A stretch of 7,336 nucleotides of DNA from BJHL01 sp035299305 (GCA_035299305.1 DATGWV010000068.1:1-7336), one strand, 5' to 3'. Shown: positions 1-6,171, counted from the first letter of the stretch. Notes: generated by a model not told the origin, from the sequence alone. Made by a program: numbers and translations.

Positions 1-1950
1 GCCCCCGTCGCCGTCACGGCGCCAGCTCCGGCAGGCATGACGCAGCCCACCACCGACGGCAAGAAGATTGCCGCGCTCACGACGTTGTATCGCCAGCACC
101 TGTACACCCTCACGACGCCATGGATGGAAGGTCGCGCGCCAGGCACCGATGGCAATCGCCGCGCGGCGGACTATCTCGAGTTCAACTACAAACAGCTTGG
201 GTTCAAGCCGGCATTCCCAGGAACTGCCGAAGCGAACAAGGACGTGCCCTTCGCCAGCTATCGCCAAGAGTTCATCGCTCCGCCCAGCCTGCGCCCCGGC
301 GATAGCGTCGCGGTCGTGACGCAAACGCTGAGTTACTCGACCAAGAGCGGCGCGTCCGTGGGCTTGGTCGCGGGTAAAGACTTCAATGCTCTGGGATACA
401 GCGCCGACGGCAACGTCAAGGGTGACGTCGTCTTCTTGGGTTACGGAATCGACGAAGGCGACGCGGGCTACACCAGTCTGCCCTTCGGTGCCGACGGAAA
501 GCGTGCCGATCTGACCGGCAAAATCGTCATGGTGTTGCGCTTTGAGCCTATGGACGAAAGCGGCAAGAGCCGCTGGTCCAGCAGCCGCTGGAGCGCTGCG
601 GCCGATCTGAGGGCGAAGTTTGATTTCGCAATCGACAAAGGCGCGGCCGCGGTGATCCTCGTCAATCCGCCCGGCGCGGATGATCCGCGAGCGACGCAAC
701 TGGGCGATGTATCCATGGGTTTCTCCGCACGATCGCTCAAGGTGCCGGTGCTGATGATGAGCACCGATGCCGCCGACGCGTTCGTTCGCGCGGGCGATGC
801 GCAAGGCCGCAGCCTGCTCGACCTGCGCAAAGTCGTCGATGAAAAGGGCGAGGTCATCACGCTCTCCAATGCGACGCTCGATGCAGCCGTCGATCTTGAG
901 CGCAAGCCGCTTTATACCGACAACGTCGGCGCAGTGCTGCCCGGCGTGGGCGATCTCGCGCAGCAATACATCGTGATCGGCAGTCACTATGACCATCTCG
1001 GGTATGGCTACTTCGGTAGCCGCGATGGTGAAGAAGGCCGCGGCAAGCTGCATCCGGGTGCGGACGACAATGCCAGTGGCACAAGCGGCAACCTGCTTGT
1101 CGCCAAGCGTCTTGCCGATGCCTACGCCGCACTGCCCAAGGATCAGCCGCGTCGCAGCGTGCTGTTCCTGCAGTTCTGCGCCGAAGAGTCAGGTCTCAAT
1201 GGCAGCAAGCACTACGTGAGTAACCCGATCGCGCCGGTGGAGCAGCACGCACTGATGATCAACATGGACATGATCGGTCGCCTGCGTGAAGGCAAACTCG
1301 AACTGGGCGGCACGGGTACGGGCGAGGGACTTGCTGACTTCCTGCAGCCATACGTCGACAGCAGCGGCATGGCTATCGCGATGAAGAAGTCGGGCCTGGG
1401 CCCCAGCGATCACGCCTCGTTCGCGAATGCAGGTATCCCCGCGCTCTTCGCGTTCACGGGCCTGCACGAGGAGTACCACCGCTCCAACGACTTCGTCGAG
1501 ACCATCAATGTTGACGGCGCGATCCAAGTCACCGACTTTGTGTATCGCATTGCCATCGATGCCGCGCTGCGGCCTCAGCCGTTCAAGTTCACGACGCCCA
1601 CGGGCGTCGCGCCGGGCAGCACCGAAGCTCCCGAGCCGGGCGTGGCGCAGACATCGAGCATGAGCGGCGTGCGCGTTCGCTTCGGCATCGCCCCAGGTGA
1701 CTACTCGGGCGAAGTGAAAGGCATCCTGATCGACTCCGTCACCGATGGTCTGCCCGCCGCCAAGGCCGGCCTCAAGAAAGGTGACATCATGACCAAGTGG
1801 AACGAGCACGACCTGGTCGATGTCGAGCAATGGATGACGCACCTCGCGAAAGCCAAGCCGGGCGACAAGGTGAGCATCACGTACGTGCGTGAAGGCAAAA
1901 CCGAGACGACGGAAGCGACGCTGGTGGAACGTCGGCGCAACACGCAGTGA
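1..1950 (+). CDS. M28-family zinc metallopeptidase with PA-like insert and C-terminal PDZ domain (5' end outside window)
   Basis: Probable exported metallo-aminopeptidase. Residues are counted from the Met at 37. The M28 two-zinc site is complete: GSHYDH (H317 ligand, D319 supporting), GADDNASG (D344 bridging, by alignment with Aeromonas aminopeptidase), CAEESG (E383 general base, E384 ligand), NMDMIG (D411 ligand) and EEYHRSND (H481 ligand). A PA-like segment (about 129-275) precedes the catalytic core. A PDZ domain (about 545-630; AGLKKGDIM is its carboxylate-loop-side helix region) closes the protein and could bind peptide tails. The frame is open to base 1 and reads an Ala/Pro-rich stretch before Met37. 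Met37 has no good Shine-Dalgarno and starts without a signal peptide, so the true start and export signal probably lie upstream of the window. The stop is 9 bases before the next gene, suggesting co-transcription. The family call is firm. The substrate is unknown. Confidence 0.93.
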   Translation, partial: APVAVTAPAPAGMTQPTTDGKKIAALTTLYRQHLYTLTTPWMEGRAPGTDGNRRAADYLEFNYKQLGFKPAFPGTAEANKDVPFASYRQEFIAPPSLRPGDSVAVVTQTLSYSTKSGASVGLVAGKDFNALGYSADGNVKGDVVFLGYGIDEGDAGYTSLPFGADGKRADLTGKIVMVLRFEPMDESGKSRWSSSRWSAAADLRAKFDFAIDKGAAAVILVNPPGADDPRATQLGDVSMGFSARSLKVPVLMMSTDAADAFVRAGDAQGRSLLDLRKVVDEKGEVITLSNATLDAAVDLERKPLYTDNVGAVLPGVGDLAQQYIVIGSHYDHLGYGYFGSRDGEEGRGKLHPGADDNASGTSGNLLVAKRLADAYAALPKDQPRRSVLFLQFCAEESGLNGSKHYVSNPIAPVEQHALMINMDMIGRLREGKLELGGTGTGEGLADFLQPYVDSSGMAIAMKKSGLGPSDHASFANAGIPALFAFTGLHEEYHRSNDFVETINVDGAIQVTDFVYRIAIDAALRPQPFKFTTPTGVAPGSTEAPEPGVAQTSSMSGVRVRFGIAPGDYSGEVKGILIDSVTDGLPAAKAGLKKGDIMTKWNEHDLVDVEQWMTHLAKAKPGDKVSITYVREGKTETTEATLVERRRNTQ

Positions 1951-1959
1951 GATGAATGC

Positions 1960-2238
1960 ATGTCGCTTCGCTCGCGGTGGAAATTCGTGGTAGTGGCGTG
2001 CGCGACTGGATTTCTCGTGTCGTTGGTAGGGTTCGTCTGGCTGCTTTTCAGTCCTGTCTCCGTCAACGCATGGATCACGTCGCATTGGATTATCGCGCCG
2101 TCGCGTGCGGGTGGCATCGCGTTCTTGTCGCGAGCGAACGAGCCGCAGGGTGTCGTGTCGCTATTGTGTACGCAGTGCGGCTACTCGCTCGCGTCAGTGC
2201 CCGCGCGAGTGTGTTCCGAGTGCGGGAGCGTCGCATGA
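1960..2238 (+). CDS. Small single-pass membrane protein with C-terminal double-CxxC zinc-ribbon-like tail
   Basis: Protein of 92 residues and unknown function. It has a basic N-terminus (MSLRSRWK), one hydrophobic segment at about 9-30, a 40-residue linker, then a tail with C70-x2-C73, GYSL, and C85-x2-C88, which probably binds zinc. The same tail ends the next gene. I know this CPxCGYxL...CPECG tail from many uncharacterised planctomycete membrane proteins. Here Pro after the first Cys is Thr, and the last pair reads CSEC. Other starts nearby (ATG at 1952 and 1956) fail: the first hits a stop within 14 codons and the second belongs to the frame of the next gene. The Shine-Dalgarno is weak (GTGAGATGA region), so translation may depend on the peptidase ribosomes finishing 9 bases earlier. 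Unlike the usual family layout there is no second membrane segment before the Cys tail, so this may be a shortened relative. Confidence 0.72.
   Translation: MSLRSRWKFVVVACATGFLVSLVGFVWLLFSPVSVNAWITSHWIIAPSRAGGIAFLSRANEPQGVVSLLCTQCGYSLASVPARVCSECGSVA
2224..2228 (+). promoter_or_regulatory. Ribosome binding site for the two-pass zinc-ribbon-like protein
   Basis: GGGAG lies six bases before ATG 2235, within the last codons of the preceding gene. It decides the start at 2235 against the in-frame ATG at 1956. Confidence 0.6.
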
Positions 2239-2774
2239 CAGCTGTCACCGCCCGCCGAGCGTCATTCGTGTGTGTGACATTCGCGATCATCGCGATTACG
2301 TTCCTGTTTTGGTTGCGATTTCATGCGAAGCCGCTCATGGTCAATCTGGGCGGCGCGACATGCTTCACGACGCCGGCAATCGGTGTGAACATTGTGACGT
2401 GGGATCGACCCGCACCCGGCGTGGAGGCCCTCTTCAACGCTCAGGGCTCACAGGTTCATGTTCGGTTCACCGCTGCGGGGAGTGCTCGCGTCACATCCGA
2501 GTCGCTGCCGCAGGGAGCCAAAGTCCATCTGCTGCCTGTGGGCGTCACGCAGGTCGCAACCGTTATGACCGCAGCAGGCGCAACGACGTTCCGCACCGCG
2601 TTTGTGCCACTGTGGTGGCTGCCGCTTGTGCCGCTCGCGCTTGCTTGGCGATTTGCCCGCGTCGCGAAGCGTCTTGCTTTGGCCAAAATCTGTCCCCGGT
2701 GCGGCTACAGCTTGGCTGGACTTGCCGAAAGCGTCGCGTGCCCCGAGTGCGGCACAAATCCGCTCGCGTCCTAG
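2235..2774 (+). CDS. Two-pass membrane protein with C-terminal CPxCGYSL...CPECG zinc-ribbon-like tail
   Basis: Protein of 179 residues and unknown function. Layout: N-terminal membrane segment (about 11-28), a predicted extracytoplasmic domain (about 30-120), a second membrane segment (about 122-140) introduced by VPLWWLPLVPLAL, a basic stretch, then C153-x2-C156, GYSL, C169-x2-C172. This layout, with VPLW before the second helix and a cytoplasmic double-CxxC end, matches a large uncharacterised family I associate with Phycisphaerae. The frame stays open back to 1956, but the start is placed at 2235. There the ATG overlaps the stop of the upstream gene (ATGA), and a GGGAG Shine-Dalgarno lies at 2224-2228, six bases upstream. 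Translational coupling with the upstream gene, which shares the Cys tail, is likely. The gene ends 27 bases from the convergent lipoprotein gene, with no clear terminator hairpin between them. Confidence 0.82.
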   Translation: MTAVTARRASFVCVTFAIIAITFLFWLRFHAKPLMVNLGGATCFTTPAIGVNIVTWDRPAPGVEALFNAQGSQVHVRFTAAGSARVTSESLPQGAKVHLLPVGVTQVATVMTAAGATTFRTAFVPLWWLPLVPLALAWRFARVAKRLALAKICPRCGYSLAGLAESVACPECGTNPLAS

Positions 2775-2801
2775 GTGTAACCGCGAGAGAATTTCAAGCA
2801 G

Positions 2802-3404
2802 TCACTTCACGCCGCTGGGCACAAACCACACCAGTCGATACTCGCCGCGTTCCATGACCATGTCCATGCCGACGAGTTTCATGTGCTGTGCCTGAAGCCC
2901 ACTCACGCGCACTCGCTGCACTTTGTCGCCAACATGCGTCAGAAACAGGCCCGGAGTGCGCTCGCCAAATGGCATCGCATTGAACAAGTCGACGATGTCA
3001 TCTTCCATCTCCGCCAGCATGTCGAACGCTTCCGCGGGGTCTTTCCCGCGCATGAAGAATTCCTGCTTGGTGCGGCTGCTGAGCACTTGCGACATGAACA
3101 AATCGCGGTCGCCATCCATCAGCGTGTTGTAGATGTGAATCATCAGATGCCGACCGTTGCGGGCTCGCAGCGTCACGCGGCCATCGGGCTCTTCAACGCG
3201 AATCTGATCTTCCGGCAGCTCCAAGTACGTCGCCTGCCGGGTCGGCTCGATGACAGTCGCGTCGCCCTCGACGCCTGGCAATCCCGCAAACCACGGCTTC
3301 TTGCGAATGACGCGTGTTTCCGTCGCGCAGCCTGCAACCAACGTCAGCAACATGGCTCCCGCGACGGTTCCGCACACGAATTGCTTGATGCGCCCGCTTC
3401 GCAC
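2802..3404 (-). CDS. Predicted lipoprotein of unknown function
   Basis: Protein of 200 residues. The N-terminus has Arg/Lys (RSGRIK), a hydrophobic stretch and a lipobox LVAGC with C26 as the likely lipidated residue, so it should be anchored to a membrane facing the periplasm. The rest is unrecognised: a polar segment (about 27-80), a helical middle (about 85-140, rich in acidic residues, AEMEDDIVDLF), and a strand-like end (about 155-196, QRVRVSG, MKLVGMDMV, YRLVWFVPSG). The helices-then-strands order is compatible with an NTF2-like fold, but this is only a guess. The start is GTG at 3404. The only other codon before the in-frame stop at 3423-3425 that might initiate is ACG, and later Met residues would cut into the signal peptide. 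No strong Shine-Dalgarno is visible. It lies 66 bases downstream of the periplasmic-protein gene on the same strand and may belong to the sigma-factor operon. Confidence 0.8.
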   Translation of the reverse strand: MRSGRIKQFVCGTVAGAMLLTLVAGCATETRVIRKKPWFAGLPGVEGDATVIEPTRQATYLELPEDQIRVEEPDGRVTLRARNGRHLMIHIYNTLMDGDRDLFMSQVLSSRTKQEFFMRGKDPAEAFDMLAEMEDDIVDLFNAMPFGERTPGLFLTHVGDKVQRVRVSGLQAQHMKLVGMDMVMERGEYRLVWFVPSGVK

Positions 3405-3470
3405 CTTGAACGGTACGTGCGTTCACGTCGCGAGGTTGCCTCTTGGTTTTCACACGACAACCACCACGGT

Positions 3471-4487
3471 TCAGGGCCGGTCGCGTCCCGGAGGTCCGCC
3501 CGGTCCGCCTGGACCCTCGCGCGGCCCCTTCTCGTCCATCTGAGGCGGCAGCCCCCGGACCATGCGGTCCAGCGCATCATCCACGAGCGCATCCTTCCGC
3601 TCGCCTTTGCTCGCGATGTCGGCACGCAATTCGTCCAACCGCTTCGCCAACGCATCCGCCTCGTGCTTCTGCACCGCGAGTCGCTCATCGAAGTTGCGAG
3701 CAATCGCTTCGCGCAGATTTGTGGTCGCTTGCGTGATAGCAGCAGCCCGGTTCGCGTCCGACGCCGGCAGCTTCACCGCATCGCGATACGCCCGCGTCTT
3801 GCGCAGCACGTCCACCGTGCCGCGAATCTCAGCGATGCGCAGCGTCGCCAGCTCCGGGTCGACGCGCCGCACTTCGCGGGCTTCAAAGTACCGCGGACCG
3901 ATGCGGCTGAAAATGTTCTCCGCCATCTCGCGATTGGTTGTGCGGAGCAGTTCCAAGTCCGCAGCGACATCGGGCAGATCGCGGCGGAAATCCTCGCGAA
4001 GTTGATCACGTTCTTCCTGCGACAGCTTGGCAAAGTTGCCGGGCTTGAAAAAGCGATCGCCGCCGCGTCGGCCTTCCGGACCTGCAGGCCCGCGAGGACC
4101 ATCGCGCAGCTCTTCGCCCTGTCTGCCGCGTTCAGCCATGCGATCGGCCACGCGTTCGCGAATGCCATCACGTGCCGCTTGCCGACGCTCGCCGAGCTCG
4201 CGCAACACATCGCGCGTGTCGTCGCCCTTGTTGAGGCGTTCGACCGCGCCGGACAAATCGCGTTCAAACTGCCTGGTCTCGCTGAGCATGTCGTCGAGCA
4301 TGCGACGAACGCGCTCAGGATCAGACTCATTCAGCAGCGCACGCATCGCGGCCTGCGGGCCCACGTTGCCGCGTGCAGGAGGCGGGCCATCTTCAGGCTG
4401 ACTGGCAAACGCGCCTCCCGCGTTGAGCGTCATCGCGAGTGCGAGACTCAGCATCATGGTCGTGCGCACAGCATGTGATGCGTTCAT
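3471..4487 (-). CDS. Exported helical periplasmic protein with collagen-like Gly-Pro stretches, third gene of sigma operon
   Basis: Protein of 338 residues; family not recognised. A signal peptide (MNASHAVRTT then MMLSLALAMTLNAGGAFA) with likely cleavage after A28 predicts export. The mature protein is very charged and almost wholly helical: helices at about 55-125, 155-235 and 245-310, with coiled-coil-like stretches of Arg/Glu/Leu. Two low-complexity parts stand out: DGPRGPAGPEG (129-139), with Gly every third residue, and a Gly/Pro-rich C-terminus (321-338). The start at 4487 is set by AAGGAG at 4498-4503, ten bases upstream. An in-frame start at 4535 would bury the signal peptide. It follows the membrane-protein gene by two bases. 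Helical periplasmic proteins in sigma operons (CnrX, CpxP/Spy-like, or DUF3106 in beta-proteobacteria) suggest a sensor or chaperone role, but I see no diagnostic motif for any of them. Confidence 0.85.
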   Translation of the reverse strand: MNASHAVRTTMMLSLALAMTLNAGGAFASQPEDGPPPARGNVGPQAAMRALLNESDPERVRRMLDDMLSETRQFERDLSGAVERLNKGDDTRDVLRELGERRQAARDGIRERVADRMAERGRQGEELRDGPRGPAGPEGRRGGDRFFKPGNFAKLSQEERDQLREDFRRDLPDVAADLELLRTTNREMAENIFSRIGPRYFEAREVRRVDPELATLRIAEIRGTVDVLRKTRAYRDAVKLPASDANRAAAITQATTNLREAIARNFDERLAVQKHEADALAKRLDELRADIASKGERKDALVDDALDRMVRGLPPQMDEKGPREGPGGPGGPPGRDRP

Positions 4488-4489
4488 GT

Positions 4490-5053
4490 TCAACTCGCTC
4501 CTTGCGTCGCGCTGCCATCCGTGTCTGACCACCAATCCTGTCCCGACGATAACGCATCAAATCGATCTTCCAGATCGCTCGCGTCTTCGACAAACGAATC
4601 AATGCCGCTTCGGCTCGCGTCCGCACTGGCCAGATACGAATCGAACATCGCGAGCTCATCCGCGACCGCGCCGCCGCTCGCGACCGATGTTTCAGGTTGC
4701 GTGGTGGTGCTTCGCTGTGCGAGCGTCTGCGTCATGGAGTTGGGCGTGCTGCGGAGCGCAAGCACGCTGGCAATTACGCCCGCCCCAATCGCAAGCATCG
4801 CGGCCATGCGCAACGGCGTCAAGATCGATGTGTTCCCTCGCGCCAGCACGATCGGTGCCGGCGCTTCGAGTTCGCGAACACTCGCCGCAGCCCACGTCGC
4901 GCTCGCGACGCGGTCCAGCCGCTCGTTAGTTGCACCTGCGCGGGTTTGCAGACCAGCGGCGTGCAGCGAGCGTTCGACGCCGAGCAGCTCCTGCGGCGTC
5001 GCAAGTGAGCTCAGGTCCATCGGGTTGTCTGCGTTGTTGTGCATGTCGTTCAT
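4490..5053 (-). CDS. Single-pass membrane protein, candidate anti-sigma factor of the upstream ECF sigma factor
   Basis: Protein of 187 residues. A cytoplasmic-type N-terminal region (1-80) includes a short helical part (ATPQELLGVERSLHAAG, then NERLDRVASATWAAASV). One membrane segment follows at about 81-100 (MAAMLAIGAGVIASVLAL), then a Ser/Thr/Asp-rich periplasmic tail (101-187) that ends acidic with two Trp. This topology, with ATGA overlap of the sigma gene stop (5050-5053), is that of membrane-bound anti-sigma factors. There is no HxxxCxxC zinc motif of the ZAS/zf-HC2 type, so if it is an anti-sigma factor it is of another kind. The sigma / DUF3619 / DUF3106 operon of beta-proteobacteria is a similar arrangement. 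The start has a good Shine-Dalgarno, AAAGGTGG at 5060-5067. The role is inferred from position and topology; the existence of the gene is well supported. Confidence 0.85.
   Translation of the reverse strand: MNDMHNNADNPMDLSSLATPQELLGVERSLHAAGLQTRAGATNERLDRVASATWAAASVRELEAPAPIVLARGNTSILTPLRMAAMLAIGAGVIASVLALRSTPNSMTQTLAQRSTTTQPETSVASGGAVADELAMFDSYLASADASRSGIDSFVEDASDLEDRFDALSSGQDWWSDTDGSATQGAS
4498..4503 (-). promoter_or_regulatory. Ribosome binding site deciding the start of the periplasmic protein
   Basis: The minus strand reads AAGGAG ten bases before ATG 4487 and lies inside the last codons of the upstream membrane-protein gene. It supports the 338-residue form with an N-terminal signal peptide over the longer form from 4535. 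Confidence 0.75.
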
Positions 5054-5724
5054 ACGGCCCCACCTTTGTCGCCCCGAGATTCCTGTCTGAGCGCCGCGCC
5101 CATCGGTGCGGTCGCTCCTTTGTTCAACGTCTGACCGGGCCCCTCCATTGCATCCTCTATCAATTCCTTCAGTTTCCGCAGAGCCCGGTGGTGACGCGCC
5201 AATAACGTACCCAGCGGCTCCTCGAGTAGGTCCGCGATCTGTTTGAAGCTCAGGTCGCCGTGATGTCGCAGTTCGATGACTTCTCGGTCAGCGTCGGGCA
5301 ATTGTTCCATCGCCTCACGCAGGGCGGACATCTGTTCGGAGTCGGTTCGCTCGCGTGTTCGGGTGTCGGCACTCACGGCAGCTTGGTCGTGGTCATGCTG
5401 AAAAAGTGCGTTGCTGCGCTTTCGACTCCGAGCATAATCGCGTACGCGGTTCATCGCGACACGAAACAGCCACGCCTCAAACTTTCCATGCTCGATGTAC
5501 TCGCCGCCCCGCACCTTGACCGCAACCGTGGCAAAAACCGACTGCATGATCTCTTCAGCGACATCAGCATTGTGGCAGCGTGACTGTGCGAGTGCGAACA
5601 CGCGCGGGCCATACGCACCCACCAATTCTCGCCATGCGCGCTCATCCCCGCGCGTCGCGCGCGACAGCAGGCCCGCGATCACCGCTGGGTCCGGTCCGTC
5701 AGCATCATGCCGCTGCGTCATCAT
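5050..5724 (-). CDS. ECF-type RNA polymerase sigma factor (sigma-70 family)
   Basis: Protein of 224 residues from ATG 5724 (a second ATG follows at 5721). Region 2 spans about 21-103: RGDERAWRELVGAYGPRVFAL, then DVAEEIMQSVFATV (core-binding helix) and KFEAWLFRVAMNRVRDYARSRKR (promoter -10 recognition). Region 4 spans about 132-189: LPDADREVIELRHHGDLSFKQIADLL followed by the helix PLGTLLARHHRALRKLKEL that should read the -35 element. The usual ECF recognition helix begins GTVKSR; GTLLARHH is a variant I associate with planctomycetes. A 35-residue polar tail (190-224) follows and is longer than typical. The frame stays open to a TTG at 5802, but that would add 26 uncharacteristic residues, translate through a palindrome and overlap the divergent gene, so the ATG is preferred. 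The Shine-Dalgarno is poor. It is the first gene of a three- or four-gene operon. Confidence 0.92.
   Translation of the reverse strand: MMTQRHDADGPDPAVIAGLLSRATRGDERAWRELVGAYGPRVFALAQSRCHNADVAEEIMQSVFATVAVKVRGGEYIEHGKFEAWLFRVAMNRVRDYARSRKRSNALFQHDHDQAAVSADTRTRERTDSEQMSALREAMEQLPDADREVIELRHHGDLSFKQIADLLEEPLGTLLARHHRALRKLKELIEDAMEGPGQTLNKGATAPMGAALRQESRGDKGGAV
5060..5067 (-). promoter_or_regulatory. Ribosome binding site of the candidate anti-sigma gene
   Basis: The minus strand reads AAAGGTGG six bases before ATG 5053, inside the end of the sigma gene. With the ATGA overlap it allows both independent initiation and coupled re-initiation. Confidence 0.65.
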
Positions 5725-5732
5725 GCGCGTCT

Positions 5733-5748
5733 GCCGGCACGTGCCGGC
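5733..5748. repeat. Perfect 16-bp palindrome upstream of the first sigma gene
   Basis: GCCGGCAC followed by GTGCCGGC is a perfect inverted repeat with no spacer, lying 9-24 bases upstream of the ATG at 5724 on the minus strand and within the 77-base divergent intergenic region. It could be a dimer-binding operator or, in RNA, a six-pair GC stem with an ACGU loop near the ribosome site. The function is inferred only. Confidence 0.6.
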
Positions 5749-5801
5749 CCCGATTGCATCGGCTAACGCATCACCAACACTTGTATTGCTAAGCTGTGGC
5801 A

Positions 5802-6119
5802 ATGAGTACGGAGATTCTCTACGCCGTCATCGCAACACTGCCCGACGAGCCGACGCGACGCCGGTACGTCGATTGGCTGCTGGGCGGGCACATCCAGCAG
5901 GTGTGCGCGGGCGGCGCGACTGCCGCGTCGGTCATCCGTCTCGACGGGCAACCTTTGCGCGTCATGGCGCGATACACCTTCCCGACGCGCGACGCCTTGG
6001 AGCGATACATTGCAACCGACGCGCCGCGTTTGCGGGCCGAGGGGCTGGCTCTCTTCGGTCCGGAAACGGGTGTTTCATTCGAGCGGTTGACTGGGGAAGT
6101 CGCGGGCGACCACCCGTGA
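5802..6119 (+). CDS. DUF4286-family small protein
   Basis: Protein of 105 residues resembling DUF4286 (PF14114). These are small, probably ferredoxin-like alpha/beta proteins of unknown function, about 100 residues long. Recognised features in order: N-terminal strand ILYAVIATL (5-13), helix with RRRYVDWLLGGHIQQV (19-34) in place of the family's YxxWLxxxHxxxV, strand SVIRLDG and VMARYTF, then the strongly conserved-looking RDALERYIATDAPRLRAEG (63-81) and FG (85-86), and a last strand VSFERLTG. ATG 5802 is preferred; an in-frame GTG at 5796 would add two residues. There is no clear Shine-Dalgarno, and a TAAGCT hexamer ends six bases before the ATG. The gene is divergent from the first sigma operon and lies 52 bases before the second sigma gene on the same strand, so it may lead that transcription unit. 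Confidence 0.82.
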   Translation: MSTEILYAVIATLPDEPTRRRYVDWLLGGHIQQVCAGGATAASVIRLDGQPLRVMARYTFPTRDALERYIATDAPRLRAEGLALFGPETGVSFERLTGEVAGDHP

Positions 6120-6160
6120 ACGCTCGTTTGGGCGAACGTTTGCCTGTTTGATCCGTATAC

Positions 6161-6164
6161 GGAG
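6161..6164 (+). promoter_or_regulatory. Ribosome binding site favouring TTG 6172 as sigma start
   Basis: GGAG lies seven bases before TTG 6172. It is too close to GTG 6166 and downstream of TTG 6148, so it supports only the 6172 start among the in-frame candidates. Confidence 0.5.
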
Positions 6165-6171
6165 CGTGCGA

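Noticed and set aside
1189..2085. Minus-strand open frame of 298 codons
   Set aside because: It is antisense to the peptidase catalytic and PDZ regions, with His/Arg-rich composition and no motif; the sense strand has a complete zinc site.
1956..2234. Upstream in-frame extension of the two-pass membrane protein from ATG 1956
   Set aside because: It overlaps the 92-residue gene completely, has no Shine-Dalgarno, and adds Arg/Val-rich sequence without motifs. The ATGA overlap and GGGAG at 2224-2228 point to 2235.
2775..2801. Possible bidirectional terminator between convergent genes
   Set aside because: The 27-base gap has no inverted repeat with a GC stem and T-run; termination here may be Rho-type or lie inside coding sequence.
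2883..4478. Plus-strand open frame of 531 codons
   Set aside because: It runs antisense through two well-supported minus-strand genes (lipoprotein and signal-peptide protein), crosses their intergenic gap, and its translation is Arg/His/Ala-rich with no recognisable domain. It is a by-product of GC-rich codon use.
4488..4535. Longer form of the periplasmic protein from 4535
   Set aside because: It would put 16 charged residues before the signal peptide and overlap the upstream gene; AAGGAG is correctly placed for ATG 4487.
5654..5665. Palindrome GTCGCGCGCGAC
   Set aside because: It lies inside the sigma coding region and is built of CG repeats expected in GC-rich codons.
5725..5802. Longer form of the first sigma factor starting at TTG 5802
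   Set aside because: The extra 26 residues are not sigma-like, it would overlap the divergent gene start and run through the palindrome, and an ATG pair is available at 5721-5724.
6063..6076. GAAAC/GTTTC inverted repeat with four-base loop
   Set aside because: It is inside the DUF4286 coding region, the stem is short and there is no T-tract, so it is not a terminator.
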